Origin: an uncultured Caryophanales bacterium
GTDB taxonomy: Bacteria > Bacillota_I > Bacilli_A > RF39 > UBA660
Direction of reading: 5' to 3'
Assembly: GCA_947302515.1 (NCBI GenBank)
Contig: CAMYVT010000003.1
Location: 1-64,000 of the forward strand
Length of the DNA stretch: 64,000 nucleotides
The first letter of the stretch is position 1; each line of letters opens with the position of its first letter. This document shows positions 33,391 through 43,246 of the stretch, in pieces. Position numbers and translations under genes: made by a program. The notes under the pieces were generated by a model. That model was given only the letters and a program-made list of their open reading frames with translations, searched no databases and was not told the origin of the DNA.

Positions 33391-34513
33391 TTTCTCCTCC
33401 TATAATTATTTTATCAAATTCTTTCTTTACTAGATCTTCATTATTTTTTATATCATATATTTTTGTTGTTTCTATTTCATATTCTAACATAGAATCTTTT
33501 TCTCTTGTTATTTTACTAATTATTGGTATTTCTATATCTTTCTTTATACTATTTAAATAATCTTTTCCTTTTATATTAAATCCTAATAATCTAATATAAT
33601 TAATATCTTTCATAGATTTAGCTTTTTCTTTTGTAAAATTACATAGTATATGTATTAACATTCTAGTTATTTTATTATATGTATATCTTTTACTTTTTAC
33701 TTTAGAAATAAATTCTTCTAAAGTAGAGGAGTTTATTATTTCTTTTTTTAATTTATATTCAATACCTTCTTCTACTGTTTGATATATTGATAAATCTGGT
33801 TCTGTAATTATTTTATATTTTAATAAATCATAATAATCATCTAAGAAATGCAAATTATTTAGATATGGTATTTCTACTTTAGGAATATATTCTTTTACAT
33901 CTTTATTTTCTTTTAATAATTCTCTAACTTTAGTTGCGCTCTCTAGTGAACTATGATAATCATTTGTTCTTTTTATTACTTCTGGTTTAATATTATAATT
34001 ATTTTTTAATATTGTTTTTATATAGCTTATTCCTAATAAATCATTTGGGGTATCTATTTTCTTTCCTGTTAAGTCTTTAATAGCATTCGCTAAAGAAGTA
34101 GGGTAATTATTACCTAATTTAGAGTAGACTTTTACTAGTTTATCTAGATCATCATTATCTACTTGAGTTTTAGCTATTTCTATTAAGTCATCAATATTAT
34201 CTGATTCACTACCGAAGATTACTTTTTCTACTTTTAGTTTTTCAAGTAGTGTAACTGCTCCATAAGCAAAGAAATCTGCTGATTGAGTTGCGAATGGGAA
34301 TGGTAATTCTATTACTAAATCTGCTCCTAATTTAAGAGCAATTTCTGTTCTTTTCCATTTATTAATTACTGATACATTCCCTCTTTCAGTAAAATGTCCA
34401 TTCATTACAACAACTATTATATGATCAGGATATTTCTCTTTAATTTTATTCATATGATACAAATGTCCATTAGTAAATGGATTATATTCTGCGATAATAC
34501 CAATTGCTTTCAT
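33383..34513 (-). CDS. tmcAL: tRNA(Met) cytidine acetate ligase TmcAL (YlbM)
   Basis: Forms N4-acetylcytidine at the wobble position of elongator tRNA-Met from acetate and ATP. The nucleotidyltransferase start GIIAEYNPFTNGHLYH and the following VVVMNGHFTERGNVSVINK and ADLVIELPF are typical. The 376-residue length is close to B. subtilis YlbM. GGGGATC lies before ATG 34513. First gene of a minus-strand operon with gmk. Confidence 0.9.
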   Translation of the reverse strand: MKAIGIIAEYNPFTNGHLYHMNKIKEKYPDHIIVVVMNGHFTERGNVSVINKWKRTEIALKLGADLVIELPFPFATQSADFFAYGAVTLLEKLKVEKVIFGSESDNIDDLIEIAKTQVDNDDLDKLVKVYSKLGNNYPTSLANAIKDLTGKKIDTPNDLLGISYIKTILKNNYNIKPEVIKRTNDYHSSLESATKVRELLKENKDVKEYIPKVEIPYLNNLHFLDDYYDLLKYKIITEPDLSIYQTVEEGIEYKLKKEIINSSTLEEFISKVKSKRYTYNKITRMLIHILCNFTKEKAKSMKDINYIRLLGFNIKGKDYLNSIKKDIEIPIISKITREKDSMLEYEIETTKIYDIKNNEDLVKKEFDKIIIGGEND

Positions 34514-34663
34514 ATGATCCCCTCATTTCTTCTTGTATTTTATCATATTATATTCTTATTTACAATTCATGATATAATTGATATGAGATTAAAAATAATT
34601 ATTTTTATAAGATGTAAAGTATTTATTTGTTTATATAAAGATAATAGATTATATGGCTAAATA

Positions 34664-34672
34664 TGATATAAT
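34664..34672 (+). promoter_or_regulatory. Extended -10 promoter of murG
   Basis: TGA-TATAAT lies 21 bp before the murG start. No clear -35 box is visible. Confidence 0.45.
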
Positions 34673-34693
34673 TTGATTGAGTGGAGTGGTTTC

Positions 34694-35770
34694 ATGAAAG
34701 TTATTATTGTTGCTGGTGGAACTGGTGGACATATTTATCCAGCGATAGCTATTATCAATAAGATTAAAGAAAAAGAAGAGAATGTTGAATTCTTATATAT
34801 TGGTACTACTGATCGTATGGAAAAAGATGTTATACCTAAGCTTGGAATTCCTTTTGAAGGAATAGAGATGAGTGGATTAAATAGAAAAAATATCTTTTCT
34901 AATTTTTCTGTTTTAATGAAATTTAAAGCTGCAATTAAAAAGAGTAAAAAAATCATTAAAGATTTTAAACCAGATATAGTAGTGGGGGCTGGTGGATATA
35001 TTACAGCACCTGTTTTATATGCTGCTCATAATTTGGGAATTCCTACTCTTATTCATGAACAAAATTCTATTCCAGGATTATCAAATAAATTTATTAGTAA
35101 TTTTTCTGATAGTATATGTGTATCTTTACCTAATAGTTTAGAACTATTCCCTAAAGATAAAGTTCATTATACTGGTAATCCTAGAAGTGAAGAGATAATT
35201 AAAGTTGAACCTTTATCTCGTGAAGAGATTGGTTTTTCTAAAAATAAAAAATTAGTTATTGTAGTTATGGGTTCTTTAGGTAGTACTACTATGACTGAAA
35301 AGATAAAGGAAATGATTCCTAATTTTAATAATAAAGACTATCAAGTTTTAATAATTACAGGTAAAGCTTATTATGATCAATATAAAGATATTTCTACTGA
35401 TGATAATGTTAAAATTGTTCCTTATATGGATAATTTAATTAATTTGATGAAAGATTCTGATTTGATTATTTCAAGAGCTGGAGCTAGTACTATTGCAGAA
35501 ATTACAGCTATTGGATTACCTGCTATACTTGTACCTTCTCCATATGTTACAAATAATCATCAATACAAAAATGCTAAAGAATTAGAAGATCATGGAGCAT
35601 GTGTTATTGTAACTGAAGAAGATTTTTCTAGTAAAATAATTATTAAAGAGATTGAAGATTTACTTGATAATAAAGATAAATATGATGAAATGTCTAAATG
35701 TAGTAGAGAACTTGGAATAGATGATTCTGCTACTAGAATATATGATGAGATTAAAAGATTAGTAGGGTGA
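34694..35770 (+). CDS. murG: UDP-GlcNAc:lipid I transferase MurG
   Basis: Adds GlcNAc to lipid I to give lipid II at the inner face of the membrane. Glycine-rich GGTGGHIYPA (8-17), VVGAGGYITAPVLYAA and the donor-binding region ISRAGASTIAEITAIGLPAILVP are present. The 358-residue length is usual. ATG 34694 has GGAGTGG at good spacing. murB starts 4 nt after the stop. Confidence 0.96.
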   Translation: MKVIIVAGGTGGHIYPAIAIINKIKEKEENVEFLYIGTTDRMEKDVIPKLGIPFEGIEMSGLNRKNIFSNFSVLMKFKAAIKKSKKIIKDFKPDIVVGAGGYITAPVLYAAHNLGIPTLIHEQNSIPGLSNKFISNFSDSICVSLPNSLELFPKDKVHYTGNPRSEEIIKVEPLSREEIGFSKNKKLVIVVMGSLGSTTMTEKIKEMIPNFNNKDYQVLIITGKAYYDQYKDISTDDNVKIVPYMDNLINLMKDSDLIISRAGASTIAEITAIGLPAILVPSPYVTNNHQYKNAKELEDHGACVIVTEEDFSSKIIIKEIEDLLDNKDKYDEMSKCSRELGIDDSATRIYDEIKRLVG

Positions 35771-35774
35771 TTAT

Positions 35775-36683
35775 ATGAAAGAAATAATAGAGGAGATTAG
35801 ACTTTTAGACGTTGGTAAAGTTGATGAAGATGTCTCTTTGAAGAAACTAACAACTTATCGTTGTGGTGGTAATGCTAAATGTGTTGTTTATCCTAAAAAT
35901 ATTAAGTCTTTAGTTAATTTACTTTCATTTTTAAGAGAGAGAAATGTTACTCATAAAGTATTGGGTAATGGATCTAATTTATTATTTAGTGATAAAGATT
36001 ATGATGGTGTTTTAATAAAACTAAATGAGTTTGATAAGATTAAGTTTATTAATAAAAGAAAGATTCGTGTTGGTGCAGGATATTCTCTTATTAAACTTAG
36101 TTTATTAGCTGCTAAAAAGGGCCTTACTGGGTTAGAGTTTGCTGCAGGTATTCCTGGAACTGTTGGAGGAGCAATCTACATGAATGCTGGTGCTTATAAG
36201 TCTGATATGGGATATCTTGTTGATACAGTTAAAGTACTTACACCTGATATGAAAATTGTTACTTTAGTTAATAAGGAAATGCAATTTCATTATCGTAGTT
36301 CTTTTTTACAAAGTCATCCGGGCTATATTTGTTTAGAAGTTGTTTTACAATTAAAAATTGGAAAAAAAGAGGCTATTGAAGAATTAATTAAAGATCGTCG
36401 TAGAAGAAGATTAGAATCTCAACCATTAGAGTATCCTAGTGCTGGAAGTGTATTTAGAAATCCTCCAGATAATTTTGCTGGTAAATTAATTGAAGATTCT
36501 GGTCTTAAAGGTATGAAAAAGGGTGGAGCAATGGTTAGTGATAAACATGCTAATTTTATTGTTAATTATAAAAATGCTAAAGCAAGTGACGTTAAATATT
36601 TAATTGATACTTGTCATGATAAAGTACTAAAAGATTATGGTATAGATTTAAGAATAGAACAAGAATTTGTTAATTGGGAGTAG
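35775..36683 (+). CDS. murB: UDP-N-acetylenolpyruvoylglucosamine reductase
   Basis: FAD/NADPH enzyme that completes UDP-MurNAc. LGNGSNLLFSD, FAAGIPGTVGGAIYMNAGAY and the catalytic region PSAGSVFRNP with a final RIEQEF are the family signatures. At 302 residues it is of the short type found in Bacillota. Between murG and divIB, as in Bacillus. Confidence 0.96.
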   Translation: MKEIIEEIRLLDVGKVDEDVSLKKLTTYRCGGNAKCVVYPKNIKSLVNLLSFLRERNVTHKVLGNGSNLLFSDKDYDGVLIKLNEFDKIKFINKRKIRVGAGYSLIKLSLLAAKKGLTGLEFAAGIPGTVGGAIYMNAGAYKSDMGYLVDTVKVLTPDMKIVTLVNKEMQFHYRSSFLQSHPGYICLEVVLQLKIGKKEAIEELIKDRRRRRLESQPLEYPSAGSVFRNPPDNFAGKLIEDSGLKGMKKGGAMVSDKHANFIVNYKNAKASDVKYLIDTCHDKVLKDYGIDLRIEQEFVNWE

Positions 36684-36685
36684 TT

Positions 36686-37375
36686 ATGTCTAAAAAAATA
36701 GTCAAGAAAACTAAAATTAAATTACTTAATTTATTAATAGTTCTAATGGTTTTCGTTGGACTATTTTTTGGCGTTAGATATTTAATAAATGAACCTATTC
36801 ATAATATTTTAATTAAAGGTAATAGTTATTTAAGTGATGATTATATTATAGAAATGGCTAATATTAAAGATTATCCTCCCTTTCTTATGCTTAATAGTAG
36901 TAAGGCTTGTGATAAAATATTAAATTCTTCTTATATTAGTGAATGTAAGATTCATAAAAAATTAGGTTTTATTTTAGAAGTGGATATTGATGAGAATAGA
37001 GCAATTTTCTATGATAATAATCAGAATAAATATATTTTTGCTAATCAAAAAAGTGTAGGAGAAGATGATATTAGTAAAGATTTTCGTGTTCCTAGACTTC
37101 TTAATTATGTACCTGATAAGAAATTTAATAAGTTTATTACTGGTATGGGTAAAGTAGAGGAAGATACGTTATCTAAGATTAGTGATATAGAATATAAACC
37201 TAATGATTATGATAAGGATAGATTTTTATTATATATGGATGATGGAAATATGGTTTATCTTACTTTAACTAAGTTTAAGATGATAAATCATTATAATGAG
37301 GTTTTATCTCAATTAGAAGGGCATAAAGGTATTCTTTATTTAGATAGTGGTAATCACTTTAAGATTATGGAATAA
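36686..37375 (+). CDS. divIB: Cell division protein DivIB/FtsQ
   Basis: Bitopic divisome protein: basic N-terminus, one membrane span (about 13-34), a POTRA domain starting HNILIKGNSYLSDDYII and a beta domain ending in YLDSGNHFKI. The 229-residue length and the position after murB match DivIB. It is thought to scaffold FtsL, FtsB/DivIC and the septal PBP. ATG 36686 follows GGGAG three bases after the murB stop. Confidence 0.88.
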   Translation: MSKKIVKKTKIKLLNLLIVLMVFVGLFFGVRYLINEPIHNILIKGNSYLSDDYIIEMANIKDYPPFLMLNSSKACDKILNSSYISECKIHKKLGFILEVDIDENRAIFYDNNQNKYIFANQKSVGEDDISKDFRVPRLLNYVPDKKFNKFITGMGKVEEDTLSKISDIEYKPNDYDKDRFLLYMDDGNMVYLTLTKFKMINHYNEVLSQLEGHKGILYLDSGNHFKIME

Positions 37376-37400
37376 AATGAGTATTATAAGGAGTGATAAT

Positions 37401-38726
37401 ATGAAAAAATATAAAAGTATTATTGTTTTTCTCATTTTATTTTTTTCTTTTTTATTTATTAATTTATTTGTTCATCAATTACAAAGTGATGAAGTTTGGA
37501 ATTATGGGTTTGCACATAATATTTATAAAGGACTAATCCCATATAAGGACTTTAATATGGTTATTACTCCGTTTTATCCTTTTATTATGTCTTTAATATT
37601 TCATGTTTTTGGTAGTAGCATGCTTGTTTTTCATATAGAGAATGCTATTATTTTAGTTGTATTATGTTATCTCATATATAAATTAATTGGAAATAATATT
37701 TATTTAATAGGAATTATAACACTTGTATTTTCTATTTACGTTACATTTCCAAACTATAATTTATTTTTATTATTTTTATTTGTAATTATTTTATATTTGG
37801 AAAAGAAAGAAAAGAATGATTATTTGATAGGTATTATTATTGGATTTGTTTTATTAACAAAACAATCTGTTGGTTTATTCTTTATATTGCCGAGTTTATA
37901 TTATTTAAAAAACAAAAAGAAATTACTACATAGATTTATTGGTTTTATAGTACCTTGTTTTATATTTTTACTTTTCTTATTAATTAATAAGAATTTTTAT
38001 GGATTTATAGATTTATGTTTCTTTGGATTATTTGATTTTGGAAGTAATAATACTCCGGGCTTTAATTTTGGTTATATAGCTTTAATTATGTATTTAATAA
38101 TTACAGGATATTTAATATATAAAAATAAAAATAATATTAATAATTATTATGCTTTAGCCTTTTCTACTATGATGATTCCTCTTGTTGATATTCATCATAG
38201 TATTATTGGTTTTATTGGATTATTAATTGTTGTTTTAATGGCATATAATATTAATTTTAAAATCAGTTTAAAACTAATTTTAGTTGTTTGTTTTATAATA
38301 ATATCTACTATTAATATTTATAGATATAATGATGGATATAAGATTATTTATCCTAATGATTTAAATCATTTTCAGTATCGTTATATTCGAGATGATTCAT
38401 TGGAATTTAGTCATGCAATACTAGCTTATTTAAATCAAAATAGTGATCGTGATTTTGTTTTTTTAACATCAGGTGCATATTATTATAGAATAATAACTGA
38501 TACTCCAATTACTTATTTGGATCTTATTAATTATGGTAATTATGGTTATCATGGTAGCGATAAAATTATTAATGATATAAAAGATAAAAAAGATTCTTTA
38601 TTTATAATATATAAAGATGAATTGGATGAAAAATGTCAAGCTGATAAAACTGCTATGAAATATGTTATAAAAAATGGAAAAAAGATTGATTCTGTAATGA
38701 TTTATGATATTTATGAATTAAAATAA
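37401..38726 (+). CDS. GT-C fold membrane glycosyltransferase, copy 1
   Basis: A 441-residue protein with about 10-11 membrane spans. A conserved acidic loop after the first span (QSDEVWNYGFAHNIYKG, D30/E31) is the usual catalytic position of GT-C enzymes that use lipid-linked sugars. The C-terminal outer part holds YGNYGYHGSDK, shared with the next gene. Glycosylation of a surface polymer or protein is likely, but donor and acceptor are unknown. AAGGAGTGAT precedes ATG 37401. It sits between divIB and ftsA, where Bacillus has no such gene. Confidence 0.75.
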   Translation: MKKYKSIIVFLILFFSFLFINLFVHQLQSDEVWNYGFAHNIYKGLIPYKDFNMVITPFYPFIMSLIFHVFGSSMLVFHIENAIILVVLCYLIYKLIGNNIYLIGIITLVFSIYVTFPNYNLFLLFLFVIILYLEKKEKNDYLIGIIIGFVLLTKQSVGLFFILPSLYYLKNKKKLLHRFIGFIVPCFIFLLFLLINKNFYGFIDLCFFGLFDFGSNNTPGFNFGYIALIMYLIITGYLIYKNKNNINNYYALAFSTMMIPLVDIHHSIIGFIGLLIVVLMAYNINFKISLKLILVVCFIIISTINIYRYNDGYKIIYPNDLNHFQYRYIRDDSLEFSHAILAYLNQNSDRDFVFLTSGAYYYRIITDTPITYLDLINYGNYGYHGSDKIINDIKDKKDSLFIIYKDELDEKCQADKTAMKYVIKNGKKIDSVMIYDIYELK

Positions 38727-38747
38727 TTATATTATAAGGAGATTTTT

Positions 38748-40082
38748 ATGATAAAAATAATTAAACAAAACTATTATTATTTTATTTTGTTTGTTTTAAT
38801 TATGCTTCTTTATTGGTTTATTTTCTTTCCGAGTATTTATTCTGATGCAGTTGCTCATTATGGATTTAGTCATGCTATTGTTAATGGTGAAATACCATAT
38901 TTAGATTTTAATCTTATTTCAACCCCTTTATATTCTTTTATTATGTCTTTAGGATTACTGTTATGTGATAATTTTATTGTTTTTTTGATAGAGAATGCTT
39001 TGTTAGTAACAATTTTATTTTATTTTTTACATAAAATGTATAATGAAAAAGTACTATTACTTTTAGCTATTGTTGTTTTGTCATATGGTTCAATTATTGG
39101 AGCTACTTACAATATATTAATTTTATTATTATTAGTTTTAATCTTATATTTTGAAAAGAATTATTCTAATAAAGATTTATTAATTGGAATACTTATTGGT
39201 CTTGCAATTTTAAGTAAACATACAATAGGTTTATTATTTATTATTCCTAGTTTTATTTTTTATTATAAAGATTATAAAAAAGTATTTAAAAGGTTATTTG
39301 GAATATTTATTGTACTAGGAATATTTGCTATTTACTTGTTGATCACTAAAAGTTTTGGTGCTTTTATTGATTTATGTATTTTGGGATTATTTGATTTCGC
39401 TGGTAATAATAGTAGGCCTTTTTCAATATGGCATATTATGAGTTTATTATTATTTGTTGTTAGTATTATTATTACTATTAAAAACAGGAAAAATATTTTA
39501 AATTATTACTTTATTCTTTGTATAATATTTGCTATACCTATATTTGATTTTCATCATTTTTCTTATTATTTGTTTTGTATTACTTTAATGTTATTACAGT
39601 ATTTTAATTATAATTTAAAAAGATTAAAATTAGTTATTATATTCTTAATATTATTTGTATCTATATTAATGGGATTTGGTGCTTATATGAGTTATAAACC
39701 TACTATTATTAAAAAAATTCCTAAATTTAATTATTTATTAATGCCTGAGGAAAATTATGATAATTCAGTTTTGTTTTTTGATTATTATGATAAGCATAAA
39801 GGTGCAACTGTATTAAGTTATTCTAAAATGATGTATGATATATCTAGAGGAAATAAGATTGATTATTATGATGTTCTTTTTTATGGTAATCATGGATATC
39901 ATGGGACAGATAAGATGATTAAAATTTTTAATAAAAATCATGATTCTTATTATATTGTAGATATGAGTTCTTATAATTCTTCTTCTTATTCTCAATTTAA
40001 TAAGGTTTTTGTAGATTATGTTAGAAATAACTCTAAATTAATTGAAAAAAAATATATTTTTGAAGTATATTATAAAGAATAA
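38748..40082 (+). CDS. GT-C fold membrane glycosyltransferase, copy 2
   Basis: A 444-residue paralogue of the preceding gene with the same topology. The first outer loop reads YSDAVAHYGFSHAIVNGEIPYLDFN (D33), matching copy 1 position for position, and the C-terminal YGNHGYHGTDK repeats the shared motif. The two arose by tandem duplication and probably work in one pathway, adding different sugars or acting on different acceptors (inference). AAGGAG lies upstream, and a terminator follows. Confidence 0.75.
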   Translation: MIKIIKQNYYYFILFVLIMLLYWFIFFPSIYSDAVAHYGFSHAIVNGEIPYLDFNLISTPLYSFIMSLGLLLCDNFIVFLIENALLVTILFYFLHKMYNEKVLLLLAIVVLSYGSIIGATYNILILLLLVLILYFEKNYSNKDLLIGILIGLAILSKHTIGLLFIIPSFIFYYKDYKKVFKRLFGIFIVLGIFAIYLLITKSFGAFIDLCILGLFDFAGNNSRPFSIWHIMSLLLFVVSIIITIKNRKNILNYYFILCIIFAIPIFDFHHFSYYLFCITLMLLQYFNYNLKRLKLVIIFLILFVSILMGFGAYMSYKPTIIKKIPKFNYLLMPEENYDNSVLFFDYYDKHKGATVLSYSKMMYDISRGNKIDYYDVLFYGNHGYHGTDKMIKIFNKNHDSYYIVDMSSYNSSSYSQFNKVFVDYVRNNSKLIEKKYIFEVYYKE

Positions 40083-40104
40083 AAAAGATTTTTCATCTTT
40101 TTTA
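40080..40104 (+). terminator. Intrinsic terminator of murG to GT-C copy 2
   Basis: AAAAAAGAT (40081-40089) pairs with ATCTTTTTT (40095-40103) around TTTTC, at the stop codon. Confidence 0.65.
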
Positions 40105-40106
40105 TT

Positions 40107-40134
40107 TTGTTTACTATATTAGTTATGCTATAAT
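40107..40134 (+). promoter_or_regulatory. Promoter of the micro-protein/methyltransferase/sulfatase cassette
   Basis: TTGTTT (40107-40112), a 16-bp spacer and an extended -10, TGC-TATAAT (40129-40134). Confidence 0.55.
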
Positions 40135-40155
40135 TTAGTGGTAGGATGTGGTTAT

Positions 40156-40293
40156 ATGTATTTTGATCCAGGTACTGGGAGTTTAATTATTCAATTATTA
40201 TTAGCAGGATTAGCATCTGTTGCTGCTTTTTTTGCGGTGTTTAAAAATAAAATAAAAAATTTCTTTAATAAGGATAAGAAAGATGAAAAATAA
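40156..40293 (+). CDS. 45-residue membrane micro-protein with a DPGTGS motif
   Basis: The peptide begins MYFDPGTGSLIIQLL, followed by one membrane span (about 9-30) and a lysine-rich end. GGATGTGG lies upstream, and the last 11 nt overlap the next start, so it is translated and coupled. Small proteins with a DPG(T/S)GS start and one span occur next to surface-polymer methyltransferase and sulfatase-like genes in other bacteria, to my knowledge without an assigned function. The gene is too small for most automatic calls. Confidence 0.7.
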   Translation: MYFDPGTGSLIIQLLLAGLASVAAFFAVFKNKIKNFFNKDKKDEK

Positions 40294-41650
40294 AGTAGAA
40301 TTATCTTCTTTTCGTGATCCTTCTGGATATATTTATTATGCTGATAATAAGGTTATGAGACATATTAATCCTTGTTACTTTGATGAATATAATTATTTGA
40401 TGAATAGTGGTTTATATCAAGAATTAGTCGATAATAAATTATTAGTATCTCATAAAGAAATAGATAATAAAAAAGATTATATTGCTATTGAAGTAGAAAA
40501 AATACCATATATTTCTTATCCATATGAATGGTGTTTTGATGAGCTAAAAGATGCAGCATTACTTACTTTAAAGATTAATAAGATTGCTATGAAGTATGGG
40601 ATGATTTTAAAAGATAGTAGTTGTTATAATGTTCAGTTTTTAAATGGTAAAGCTATTTTTATTGATACTTTATCTTTTATGTTTTATAAAGATAATACTC
40701 CATGGGAAGCTTATGGTCAATTTAGTCGTCATTTTATTGCACCATTAGTATTAATGAAATATGTTGATATTAGAATGAATGGTTTATTAAAGGAATATAT
40801 TGATGGTATTCCTCTTGATTTATGTTCTAATATTTTAGGTAAAAAAGGTGGATTTATTAGTTATATTCATGTTAAATTACAAAATAAAAGTATAATAAAA
40901 CATAATTATGATGGACATAATGATATTAAAAGAGTAGAAATAAAAAAACAATCTATTTTAAATATGTTTGATATGATTGAAAAACAGATAGATAAGTTAA
41001 AATTAAAAGCATATGAAACAGAATGGATGAATTATTATGAAGTTACTAATTATGAAAAAGAGGCTTTATTAGATAAGGAAAAAATAATAAAAGATTTTTG
41101 CAATGAAATTACCATTAATAAGAATGATATTGTTTTTGATTTAGGTGCTAATGACGGTAGGTTTTCTAAATTAGTATATGATCAAGTTGGTGGTAATGTT
41201 ATTTCCTTTGATATTGATAGTAATTCTATAGAAAAAAATTATAATGATATTAAAGATAAAAATATTTCTATATTACCTTTACTTATGGATATTAATAATC
41301 CTTCTAGTGGAATAGGATTTGCTAATAGGGAAAGAAATAGTTTTATGGACAGAGGTAATGCCTCTTTAACACTTGTTTTGGCTTTTCTTCATCATATGGT
41401 AATATCTAATAATTTATCTTTTGAAATGGTGGGGGAATTCTTAAGTAATATAACTAATTATTTAATAATAGAATTTGTTCCTAAAGATGATTCTCAAGTA
41501 GAAGTATTATTAAAAACTAGAAGAGATATTTTTGATTATTATGATATTGATACGTTTAAAAAAGTATTTTCTAAATATTTTAAAATTATAGAGGAAAAAC
41601 AAATAAAAAATTCTAAAAGGACTTTATTTTTAATGGAGGTTAAAAAATGA
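40283..41650 (+). CDS. Two-domain protein: kinase-like N-terminus and SAM methyltransferase
   Basis: Residues about 1-225 resemble an atypical kinase-like fold (GMILKDSSCYNVQFLNGKAIFIDTLSF, in the place of catalytic and metal loops). Residues about 265-455 are a class I methyltransferase with motif I DLGANDGRFS (about 288) and ISFDIDSNSIEKNY. Proteins of this layout (NoeA-like) are found in surface polysaccharide clusters. Between the micro-protein and a sulfatase-like membrane enzyme, it may modify a polymer end or lipid-linked intermediate (inference). No membrane span. The stop overlaps the next start. Confidence 0.75.
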   Translation: MKNKVELSSFRDPSGYIYYADNKVMRHINPCYFDEYNYLMNSGLYQELVDNKLLVSHKEIDNKKDYIAIEVEKIPYISYPYEWCFDELKDAALLTLKINKIAMKYGMILKDSSCYNVQFLNGKAIFIDTLSFMFYKDNTPWEAYGQFSRHFIAPLVLMKYVDIRMNGLLKEYIDGIPLDLCSNILGKKGGFISYIHVKLQNKSIIKHNYDGHNDIKRVEIKKQSILNMFDMIEKQIDKLKLKAYETEWMNYYEVTNYEKEALLDKEKIIKDFCNEITINKNDIVFDLGANDGRFSKLVYDQVGGNVISFDIDSNSIEKNYNDIKDKNISILPLLMDINNPSSGIGFANRERNSFMDRGNASLTLVLAFLHHMVISNNLSFEMVGEFLSNITNYLIIEFVPKDDSQVEVLLKTRRDIFDYYDIDTFKKVFSKYFKIIEEKQIKNSKRTLFLMEVKK

Positions 41651-43188
41651 AAATAGATTTTAAAAATCCTAAATATTTATTTTTTATTCCTCTTTTTTTT
41701 ACTATTGTTTATTTTTTATTTATTTTTAATAATAATTTTTCAATTAATGGTGGAACATTTGAAATGTTTTTTACTGATGCTTTATTTTTAATTGTAAAGA
41801 ATGCTTTAATACAAATAGTATTTTATTTTGCTTTATATAAGTTTGTTGCAAATAAGAATTTTTTGATGTTATTAACAATATTAGTATTATTCTTTATACC
41901 GGGATCTATTATCTATAAGATAATTGTTATTATATTAACTATTATTTCAATAATATATAAAAAACCTAATAATAATGTTTTGGCAATATTTGAAATAATC
42001 TGTATTATCATATCTTTTATGGCTATTTTTTTATTAGGATATAATACAGTTGTTGCAATATATCATGGTATTTCATATGCTTCTAGAAATAGTCATTATA
42101 AAGAAAACTATAATGTTAAAGTAAATGATAATACTAAGAATCCTAATATTTATTGGGTTCATATGGATGGAATGGCTAGTTTAGATTTTATTAATAAATA
42201 TTATAAAAGAGACTTAAGTGATTATAGGAATAACCTTGAAGATAAAGATTTTTATGTTAATTCAGATACCTCTTTTAATGGAGGATATCATACTATTTTA
42301 GCTTTAAATGCTTTGTTTAATCCTATGTATTATGATAATTTTTTAAAAGATTATTTAGCTGAATATGAAAAATGTGTTAAGAATAAATGTATTACTAAAA
42401 ATAGTGTTGATTTTAAAGACACTACAGAGATACGTTTTAATAATGAGTTGTTTCAGGGTTTAAAGAAAAAGAATTATACTACTATTAGTATTGCTTTGTT
42501 TGATCAATATACGTCTATGGATGCTGATTATATTTATGATCTTAATGGTCAAAAGATTGGTTATTTTAAAAATAATAATAGTCAAGATGATTTATATAAT
42601 TATGTTTTAAAGGTACGTGGACAAAGATTTAATCATTTAGTAGATAATTATTTGGCAGAGAAGAAAATAAAACCTGTTTTTTCTAATAAAGATTATCCTT
42701 TACTTAGTAGTACTGATTCATTACAGATTAAATCTATTATGAAATCATTAGAAGATTCTTATTCAATAGAAGATAATCCTAAATTTTATTTTATTGATAA
42801 TATTATTTTGCATTTAAATTGGAATTTTGATGAAAATGGTAAATTAATTAGAGAATTTAATGATGATTTAGATGATTATGATAAGACATATATATATGCT
42901 TTAAAATTAATGGTTGAGATGATTAGTTATATTCAAAATAAAGATAATAATGCTATTATAATTATTCAGGGTGATCATGGTATTCATGCTGTTGATGATA
43001 AAACTATGAAGTCATATTATAATGTTGATAGTAATGAATTATTAAATATACGTAATTCTACTTTTAGTGCAATATATATTCCTGAAGAATATAAAAATGG
43101 TGATGAAATATATTTAAATAATCCTTTAAATATTAGTAGATATATTATTAATAATTATGTTGGAAATAATTATGATTATATAAAATAA
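41647..43188 (+). CDS. Membrane sulfatase/phosphoglycerol transferase-like protein
   Basis: A 513-residue protein with about five N-terminal membrane spans (to about 150) and an outer alkaline phosphatase-fold domain. WVHMDGMASLDFI (about 171) stands where LtaS-type enzymes bind metal, SFNGGYHTI is in the nucleophile region, and IIIIQGDHGIHA (about 439) gives the C-terminal metal-binding D and H. It is a different branch from the LtaS-like protein at 28602. Transfer of a phospho-alcohol group onto a surface glycan is the likely activity; the substrate is unknown. It is coupled by ATGA overlap to the methyltransferase. Confidence 0.72.
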   Translation: MKIDFKNPKYLFFIPLFFTIVYFLFIFNNNFSINGGTFEMFFTDALFLIVKNALIQIVFYFALYKFVANKNFLMLLTILVLFFIPGSIIYKIIVIILTIISIIYKKPNNNVLAIFEIICIIISFMAIFLLGYNTVVAIYHGISYASRNSHYKENYNVKVNDNTKNPNIYWVHMDGMASLDFINKYYKRDLSDYRNNLEDKDFYVNSDTSFNGGYHTILALNALFNPMYYDNFLKDYLAEYEKCVKNKCITKNSVDFKDTTEIRFNNELFQGLKKKNYTTISIALFDQYTSMDADYIYDLNGQKIGYFKNNNSQDDLYNYVLKVRGQRFNHLVDNYLAEKKIKPVFSNKDYPLLSSTDSLQIKSIMKSLEDSYSIEDNPKFYFIDNIILHLNWNFDENGKLIREFNDDLDDYDKTYIYALKLMVEMISYIQNKDNNAIIIIQGDHGIHAVDDKTMKSYYNVDSNELLNIRNSTFSAIYIPEEYKNGDEIYLNNPLNISRYIINNYVGNNYDYIK

Positions 43189-43246
43189 CTTTTCAAAAAA
43201 AGTAAAATATTGTATAATAAAATTTGAGGATAGGAGATGAATTTCC

